Shown here piece by piece: positions 17,121 to 21,022 of a stretch of DNA of 21,022 bases. This DNA comes from Sedimentisphaerales bacterium. Lineage in GTDB: Bacteria > Planctomycetota > Phycisphaerae > Sedimentisphaerales > SG8-4. The notes below the pieces were generated by a model. The model was given only the letters and a program-made list of their open reading frames with translations. It made no database searches and was not told the origin of the DNA. Numbering within the stretch: position 1 is the stretch's first letter; each line of letters begins with the position of its first letter. Location: positions 1 through 21,022 of the forward strand of contig JAFGCA010000121.1 in the NCBI GenBank assembly GCA_016932895.1, read 5' to 3'. The translations under genes and the position numbers were made by a program.

Positions 17121-17514
17121 GTCCCCACTCCTGTCACACGCGGTCTCACGAATCCAACCGTCAATACAGCTGGCGTCAATACAAGCCGCCACACCCCTAT
17201 ATTGTACCCGCAAATGGCCGGTGCTGAAAGGGGACCCTCAGCCCTTTTTGCGAGCCGGTCACGGGCTCCAATTCACTGCAAGCGACCCCGCCCTGCGTCC
17301 TTCCGCACCGAGGTCCCCAGCTTCGTCGCAGCCAGGTAGTACCGATTCGTCCACCGTCAAGGAACCTCACACAAATCCAAAGAAACATGTTCCACCTGAA
17401 CTCCGTGCCAAGACATCCGGGCTGTTTCTTGTCGCAAGGCGGTGGCGGGGGGTACGTTTATGGGGTACATTCACGGTTTTCGTTTGGTGACGTCTGTGTT
17501 TGGGTGTGGGGTTC
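17121..17514. promoter_or_regulatory. Divergent intergenic region upstream of esterase and HD genes
   Basis: About 390 bp separate the two divergent starts, so promoters for both should lie here. On the minus strand a TACAATATAG stretch (17197-17206) resembles a -10 element for the esterase, but its -35 is poor. A tandem decamer repeat lies between it and the start (separate entry). An AAAGGG/CCCTTT inverted repeat with a T-run is visible at about 17227-17250, possibly a weak terminator. No clear sigma-70 pair was found for the plus-strand gene. Confidence 0.45.
17159..17183 (-). repeat. Tandem decamer TGTATTGACG x2
   Basis: On the minus strand the decamer TGTATTGACG occurs at 17183-17174 and again at 17168-17159, 15 bp apart. 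It lies about 40-60 bp upstream of the esterase ATG. Each copy holds TTGACG, which is close to a -35 box. It may be an operator or overlapping promoter elements; chance cannot be ruled out. Confidence 0.45.
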
Positions 17515-18312
17515 ATGGAACAGGGTCAGGTAGAGCAAGTCAGAGTGTGGTTCGATGAGTATACGAGCCGGTTCTTCGGTGACGACGAGGTTGTAGACGT
17601 GCATCTGCGGCTCAAGCAGGAGCATACGGCCCGGACGCGCGCGGAGATTGGCCTGCTGGCCGAGGCTCTGGCTTTGGATGAGAATCAGAAGCGTATCGCC
17701 GCGGTCGTCGCTCTCTTGCACGACGTCGGACGGTTTCCGCAATTCACCGAGTACCGAACCTTCAACGATCTCAAGAGCGTCAATCATTGCGAGCTGGGCG
17801 TCGCGGTGCTGCGCGAGGAGGGCGTTCTGGAGGGCTTGCCGCCGCAAGAGGCGCAGTGGGTGGAGACGGCGGTCTCCTGCCACGGCCGCAAAGTGATTCC
17901 TTCCGACGTGATCGGGCCGGCACTGCTGTTCTCCAAACTGATCCGCGACGCCGACAAGATCGACATCTTCCGCGTCGTGTTGGAGAACTACCGGGGATAT
18001 CGCGAGAACCCCGACACGTTCCTGATCGAGATCGAGCTTCCGGACGGACCGGGCTACTCGCGCGACGTGCTCGAGGCCGTGCTCAACGGAGAACTCGTCG
18101 ATTCCCGCCGGCTGCGCACGCTCAACGACATGAAGCTCTGCCAGGTCGGCTGGGTCTACGATATGAACTTCACGCCTGCGCTACAGCGTCTCAAGCAGCT
18201 CGGATTCCTGGATGATATCTTCGAGTGTCTGCCACAAACGTCGGAGATCGCTTGGGCGAGAGAGAGAATCCTGAGATACATCGACGCGAGGTTGGCCGAC
18301 GCGGCGAAATGA
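17515..18312 (+). CDS. HD-domain phosphohydrolase
   Basis: From the ATG at 17515 the protein has 265 residues and no signal peptide, so it is cytoplasmic. The metal-binding set of the HD superfamily is visible: H37 (KQEHT), H69-D70 (VALLHDVGRFPQF), H91 (VNHCELG), H123 (SCHGRK) and D145 (RDADKID). HD enzymes hydrolyse phosphomonoesters or diesters, often nucleotides; the substrate cannot be told from sequence. Upstream GTG (17506) and TTG (17500) codons are in frame, but ATG seems the best choice; a G-rich stretch precedes all of them. It is the only plus-strand gene here and converges on the DUF134 gene with a 23-bp gap. It shows no clear functional tie to either flanking operon. Confidence 0.88.
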   Translation: MEQGQVEQVRVWFDEYTSRFFGDDEVVDVHLRLKQEHTARTRAEIGLLAEALALDENQKRIAAVVALLHDVGRFPQFTEYRTFNDLKSVNHCELGVAVLREEGVLEGLPPQEAQWVETAVSCHGRKVIPSDVIGPALLFSKLIRDADKIDIFRVVLENYRGYRENPDTFLIEIELPDGPGYSRDVLEAVLNGELVDSRRLRTLNDMKLCQVGWVYDMNFTPALQRLKQLGFLDDIFECLPQTSEIAWARERILRYIDARLADAAK

Positions 18313-18335
18313 AACGGGAGTGATTCTTCGGTTGC

Positions 18336-18734
18336 TTACCCTTGCCCTCTTCGTCGGCATCGACCCCGTCCCTGTCCTCGTCCGCGCGGAGGTCCGCCCG
18401 GCCCCCGGCCCATCGGGCCCGGGGCGGTGGGGGCCGCGGGGGGGGCCACTTCGATGGGACCGCCTTCGATGGACAGGGCCTTGCCGTTGACCAGGACATC
18501 GGCGACCTTCTTATGCGCCGCTTCCAGTATGCGACCGAAGGTCTGCCGGGAGACGTTCATCCGGCGGGCCGCCTCTTCCTGGTACAGACCCTCCAGGTCC
18601 GCCAAACGAATGGCCTCGAACTCATCCACCGTCAGCGCAACCTGCTCCAGCGTGCGCAGCGGAATGCCTCTGGGCTTGTAGTACGTAGCCGGCGGAAGCT
18701 GCCCGACCCGCCTGCATTGTCTTGGTCTGGACAT
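18336..18734 (-). CDS. DUF134 helix-turn-helix protein
   Basis: The 132-residue product matches the DUF134 family: N-terminal [11 protein letters not shown], then [29 protein letters not shown] and the helix-turn-helix [20 protein letters not shown] (about 55-74). The tail from residue 98 is a Pro/Gly/Arg-rich low-complexity stretch ending [15 protein letters not shown], probably disordered and able to contact nucleic acid. DUF134 proteins resemble sigma-factor region 4 and are common beside Mrp and NifX/ORP-like genes in anaerobes, so it may regulate this operon. The ATG at 18734 lies 20 bp after the MrpORP stop. An in-frame GTG at 18782 would overlap that gene and add 16 residues unlike the family, so I prefer the ATG. 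Confidence 0.88.
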   Translation of the reverse strand: MSRPRQCRRVGQLPPATYYKPRGIPLRTLEQVALTVDEFEAIRLADLEGLYQEEAARRMNVSRQTFGRILEAAHKKVADVLVNGKALSIEGGPIEVAPPAAPTAPGPMGRGPGGPPRGRGQGRGRCRRRGQG

Positions 18735-18736
18735 AG

Positions 18737-18748
18737 GGGGACATCCCC
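18737..18748. promoter_or_regulatory. GGGGACATCCCC inverted repeat at the DUF134 start
   Basis: A perfect 5-bp inverted repeat with a 2-nt centre lies 2 nt upstream of the DUF134 ATG. On the transcript it would form a short GC hairpin over the ribosome binding site (GGGGAT). It may limit DUF134 translation or be a protein-binding palindrome; it is short enough to be chance. Confidence 0.3.
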
Positions 18749-18754
18749 GTTCGA

Positions 18755-19090
18755 CTAATGGTCGCAGATATTCTGCCCGCACTGGAGTCGGCCGGCCAGG
18801 TAGTCGCTCACCAGCGTTTCCAGTTCGGCGTCCGGGGCTCCGACCACCACGTCGATGTTGCTCTGCCGGAACAGATCCTGCGCCCTGCGCCCCATGCCTC
18901 CGGCGATGATCAGGCTGGCGCCCTGCTCGGCCAGCCAGGCGGGCAAGACGCCCGGTTCGTGCGCCGGCGGAGTCAACAGCGTCGTATTCTCGATCTCGTT
19001 GCCGTCACCGGTCTCGACGATGGCAAACTGCTCGCAATGGCCGAAATGGGCCGACAACCGGCCGTTTACCAGAGGGATTGCAATCTTCAT
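18755..19090 (-). CDS. Possible separate ORP-domain product from internal start
   Basis: Within the MrpORP gene, an ATG at 19090 in the same frame begins exactly at the first residue of the ORP domain ([10 protein letters not shown]). AAGGAG lies 9 nt before it in an A-rich stretch that reads like a normal leader. Starting there gives a 111-residue free NifX/ORP-like protein, the usual size of stand-alone members. Expression is not shown; this is an inference from the ribosome binding site and domain boundary. Confidence 0.4.
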   Translation of the reverse strand: MKIAIPLVNGRLSAHFGHCEQFAIVETGDGNEIENTTLLTPPAHEPGVLPAWLAEQGASLIIAGGMGRRAQDLFRQSNIDVVVGAPDAELETLVSDYLAGRLQCGQNICDH

Positions 19091-19885
19091 CGTGTTTTGC
19101 TCCTTCTTTTCTGTGGTTGTCTGTTCGCCGTCGAGGAGCGGCGCAAAGGCGTGCGTTAGGGCCTGGGCGGTGGGACTGTCTTTTTTGAAGTCTACGAAAG
19201 GCTTGCCCGCGTCACAGGCGGCCATCAGCTCGGCGTCCATCGGGATACTGCCCAGGAACGGCACGCCGGACTCCTCGGCCATGCGGCGTCCGCCGTCGGC
19301 TCCGAATACGTCGGTGCGCCGGTTGCAGTGGGGGCAGACGAACCCGCTCATGTTCTCGATCACACCGGCGACGGGGATATCCAACTGGCGACAGAACGTC
19401 ACGCACTTGCGTACGTCCACGATGGCTAGGTCCTGCGGCGTGGTCACGATCACCGCCCCGTCCACGGCCCCGAGCAACTGCGCCACCGAAAGCGGCTCGT
19501 CGCCCGTGCCCGGCGGGCAGTCCACGACCAGGTAGTTCAGGTCCTCCCAGAGAACGTCCCGGACGAACTGCTGGATGACGTTGTGCTTCATCGGCCCGCG
19601 CCAGATGAGGGCCTCGTTGCGGTCCTTCAGCAGTAGCCCCACGCTCATGACCTGCAATCGCTCGCCGTAGCGGACCGGGACGATCTTGTCGTCGCGTCCC
19701 TCCACGACCGCTTCTTCGAGGCTCAGCAGCTTGGGGACGCTCGGTCCGTGGATGTCCACGTCGAGCAGTCCCGTGTTCTCGCCCCGCCCGGCCAGCCAGA
19801 CCGCCAGATTCACGGCCACGCTGCTTTTGCCCACGCCGCCTTTGCCGCTCAAAACCAGATACTTGTGTTTGATGTTGTTCGTCAT
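18755..19885 (-). CDS. mrp: MrpORP: Mrp/NBP35 Fe-S ATPase fused to NifX/ORP domain
   Basis: The 376-residue protein has two parts. Residues 1-253 are an Mrp/NBP35 (ApbC) P-loop ATPase: deviant Walker A GKGGVGKS (14-21), [35 protein letters not shown] and the bridging-cluster motif CPHC (C184, C187). A short polar linker ([12 protein letters not shown]) joins it to residues 266-376, a dinitrogenase iron-molybdenum cofactor/ORP-type domain ([20 protein letters not shown], then [15 protein letters not shown]). The same fusion, called MrpORP, is known in Desulfovibrio vulgaris, where it takes part in iron-sulfur handling. The ATG overlaps the stop of the upstream ferredoxin-ATPase gene by ATGA. 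An internal start for the ORP domain is marked separately. Confidence 0.94.
   Translation of the reverse strand: MTNNIKHKYLVLSGKGGVGKSSVAVNLAVWLAGRGENTGLLDVDIHGPSVPKLLSLEEAVVEGRDDKIVPVRYGERLQVMSVGLLLKDRNEALIWRGPMKHNVIQQFVRDVLWEDLNYLVVDCPPGTGDEPLSVAQLLGAVDGAVIVTTPQDLAIVDVRKCVTFCRQLDIPVAGVIENMSGFVCPHCNRRTDVFGADGGRRMAEESGVPFLGSIPMDAELMAACDAGKPFVDFKKDSPTAQALTHAFAPLLDGEQTTTEKKEQNTMKIAIPLVNGRLSAHFGHCEQFAIVETGDGNEIENTTLLTPPAHEPGVLPAWLAEQGASLIIAGGMGRRAQDLFRQSNIDVVVGAPDAELETLVSDYLAGRLQCGQNICDH
19100..19105 (-). promoter_or_regulatory. Internal Shine-Dalgarno at the Mrp-ORP junction
   Basis: The minus strand reads AAGGAG 9 nt before the in-frame ATG that opens the ORP domain. The surrounding 25 nt are A-rich, unlike the GC-rich coding sequence on either side, and encode only the linker between domains. 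Confidence 0.5.
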
Positions 19886-20811
19886 GTACTTCTCCGTGTG
19901 TCCGTCGCCGTATCCAACGCAGCTACCGCCGTTTCCCAGACGGACGCGATCTGTTTCTTAAGAGGTTCGTCACAATACTCGACAATGGATTTTCCCGCAA
20001 CCTGCGCCCGGGTCACCGACGCGTCATACGGAATCCGACCGGCTGTTTGCAGGCCGCGTTGGCGGGCGTTTTCTTCGATCCGGCCGGCAATCTCGGGATT
20101 GATGTCCCATTTGTTGACGCAGACCATCGCGGGAGTTCCGAAGTGTGCGGCCAGGTCGGTCACCCGCTCGAGGTCGTGCTGGCCCGACAACGTCGGTTCG
20201 GTCACCACCAGCACGAGGTCGGCGCCGCTGATCGAGGCGATGACGGAGCAGCCGATTCCGGGTGAGCCGTCCACGAGGATCAGGGGCAGGCCCCGCTGCT
20301 GGGCCACCTGCTTGGCCTGTTTACGGATGAGACTGACCAGCTTGCCGCTGTTTTCTTCTGCGGCGCCGAGCTTGGCGTGCACCATCGGGCCAAACCGGGT
20401 CTCCGAGAGGAACCATTGGCCGTTGATCGCGTCGTTGAAGTCGATTGCTTCCACCGGACAGAACTTAACGCAGACCCCGCAGCCCTCGCAGGCGATGGGA
20501 TCTACGGCGTAGGTCTTTTGCACCACGTCGTTTGCGGGCCCGTCCAGCGCCAGCGCGTCGAAGTGGCACAGCTCCTTGCATCGTCCGCAGCCGATGCACT
20601 TGGCCGAAACGATCGAGGCGATCTTGCCGCCCACGAAGTCATGCGTCTCCTTGACGTCCGGCGCCAGCAGCAAATGCAGGTCCGCCGCGTCCACATCGCA
20701 ATCGGCCAGGACCGCCTCCCGCGCCAAGGCCGCAAACGACCCCACCAGGCTGGTCTTACCCGTTCCGCCCTTGCCACTGATGACGACGATTTCCTTCGGT
20801 GCGTCTGTCAC
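19882..20811 (-). CDS. MinD-like P-loop ATPase with inserted 2x[4Fe-4S] ferredoxin
   Basis: The 309-residue protein opens with a deviant Walker A, GKGGTGKT (13-20), and ADCDVDAADLHLLL. A ferredoxin-type insertion follows with two 4Fe-4S motifs: CIGCGRCKELCHF (C72, C75, C78, C82, with His where Pro is usual) and CEGCGVCVKFCPVEAI (C108, C111, C114, C118). The ATPase fold then resumes with LILVDGSPGIGCSV, VLVVTEPTLSGQHDLERV and VCVNKWDIN. Such ATPases occur in pairs in anaerobes and belong to the ORP complex gene set of Desulfovibrio; a role in iron-sulfur or metal-cluster handling is likely. The start is a GTG at 20811 with GAGG 7 nt upstream, just after the stop of the preceding gene; the stop overlaps the mrp start. 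Confidence 0.94.
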   Translation of the reverse strand: MTDAPKEIVVISGKGGTGKTSLVGSFAALAREAVLADCDVDAADLHLLLAPDVKETHDFVGGKIASIVSAKCIGCGRCKELCHFDALALDGPANDVVQKTYAVDPIACEGCGVCVKFCPVEAIDFNDAINGQWFLSETRFGPMVHAKLGAAEENSGKLVSLIRKQAKQVAQQRGLPLILVDGSPGIGCSVIASISGADLVLVVTEPTLSGQHDLERVTDLAAHFGTPAMVCVNKWDINPEIAGRIEENARQRGLQTAGRIPYDASVTRAQVAGKSIVEYCDEPLKKQIASVWETAVAALDTATDTRRST

Positions 20812-20812
20812 G

Positions 20813-21022
20813 TTACGTCCTCGTCTGCTCCAGGTAGTTTTGGATTTTCAGGAATCGGTCCCGGTATTCGTCGAGCGCATCGACGATCATGTCGCCCGAG
20901 GAATAGGCCTCGGCGATACGCCGGTCGTCCGGCAGCCGGGCGATGATGTCGATTTTCTCGGCTTGGCAATAGGTCTCAACGTCCTCGTTGCCGATGCCCT
21001 CGCGGTTGATCACCACGGCAAA
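20813..21022 (-). CDS. C-terminal end of a second MinD-like ATPase (5' end outside window)
   Basis: The frame is open to the right edge and ends at a TAA at 20815-20813, giving 69 residues. It begins FAVVINREGIGNEDVETYCQ, the guanine-recognition-like strand seen in MinD ATPases (compare VCVNKWDIN in the next gene), then IIARLPDDRRIAEAYSSGD and a helical C-terminus. The start, Walker A and any ferredoxin insertion lie outside. It is probably the paired partner of the downstream ferredoxin-ATPase; only 1 bp separates its stop from the next start. Confidence 0.82.
   Translation of the reverse strand, partial: FAVVINREGIGNEDVETYCQAEKIDIIARLPDDRRIAEAYSSGDMIVDALDEYRDRFLKIQNYLEQTRT

Noticed and set aside
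17121..17213. N-terminal extension of the esterase to an upstream start at 17213
   Set aside because: The extra 31 residues precede a normal signal peptide, and the ATG at 17120 has a good Shine-Dalgarno.
16098..17339. Plus-strand open frame (413 codons) opposite the esterase
   Set aside because: Covers all the SGNH and dockerin-like coding sequence in antisense and has no motif.
1..21022. tRNA, rRNA, CRISPR array, IS element or integration site
   Set aside because: No regular repeat-spacer pattern, transposase motif, terminal inverted repeats or tRNA-like cloverleaf was noticed on reading both strands; small RNAs cannot be excluded by eye.

Overview
The window looks like a stretch of a Planctomycetota chromosome, most plausibly an anaerobic Phycisphaerae/Sedimentisphaerales-type lineage. 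This is an inference from gene content, not from a marker gene. Three things point there: the MoxR/DUF58/BatA-like/DUF4159 cluster, a secreted esterase carrying a paired dockerin-like repeat followed by a LamG domain (an architecture abundant in that group), and an anaerobe-type iron-sulfur ATPase operon. Base composition is GC-rich. Most genes lie on the minus strand; only the HD-domain phosphohydrolase is on the plus strand. No rRNA, tRNA, CRISPR array, insertion sequence or convincing intrinsic terminator was seen.

Region 1 (1-7258, minus strand): a tightly packed envelope operon. In transcription order it encodes a secreted TPR protein with an embedded gluzincin metallopeptidase (HEFCH...E), a secreted DUF4159 protein, a MoxR AAA+ ATPase, a DUF58 protein, and a membrane-anchored BatA-like von Willebrand factor A protein that runs off the left edge. 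ATGA overlaps join the first pair and the last pair. A ribosome binding site built into the last codons of moxR couples moxR to DUF58. MoxR ATPases paired with VWA/DUF58 proteins generally act as chaperones or assembly factors; the peptidase-TPR and DUF4159 partners suggest an envelope proteostasis or secretion role.

Region 2 (7748-17120, minus strand): a glycan-degradation locus of four secreted enzymes. They are an SGNH/GDSL esterase with dockerin-like repeats and a LamG domain, a DUF5703 glycoside-hydrolase-like protein, a GH95 alpha-L-fucosidase with a discoidin (F5/8C) domain inserted in its N-terminal half, and a GH29 alpha-L-fucosidase with a C-terminal F5/8C domain. The GH95 and GH29 stop and start are 11 bp apart. 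Together they suggest removal of acetyl and fucosyl decorations from a complex polysaccharide. No sulfatase, transporter or regulator lies in the locus. Between the GH95 and DUF5703 genes is an 820-bp gap that holds the C-terminal scrap of a lost LamG protein.

Region 3 (17515-18312, plus strand): a single HD-domain phosphohydrolase, convergent with region 4.

Region 4 (18336-21022, minus strand): an iron-sulfur ATPase operon. It has the end of one MinD-like ATPase, a second MinD-like ATPase with two inserted 4Fe-4S ferredoxin motifs, an Mrp/NBP35 ATPase fused to a NifX/ORP-type domain (the MrpORP architecture known from Desulfovibrio), and a DUF134 helix-turn-helix protein. This resembles the 'orange protein' (ORP) gene set of anaerobes. 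The Mrp-ORP junction keeps what looks like an intact ribosome binding site and start codon for the ORP domain, so the gene may give both a fused and a free product.
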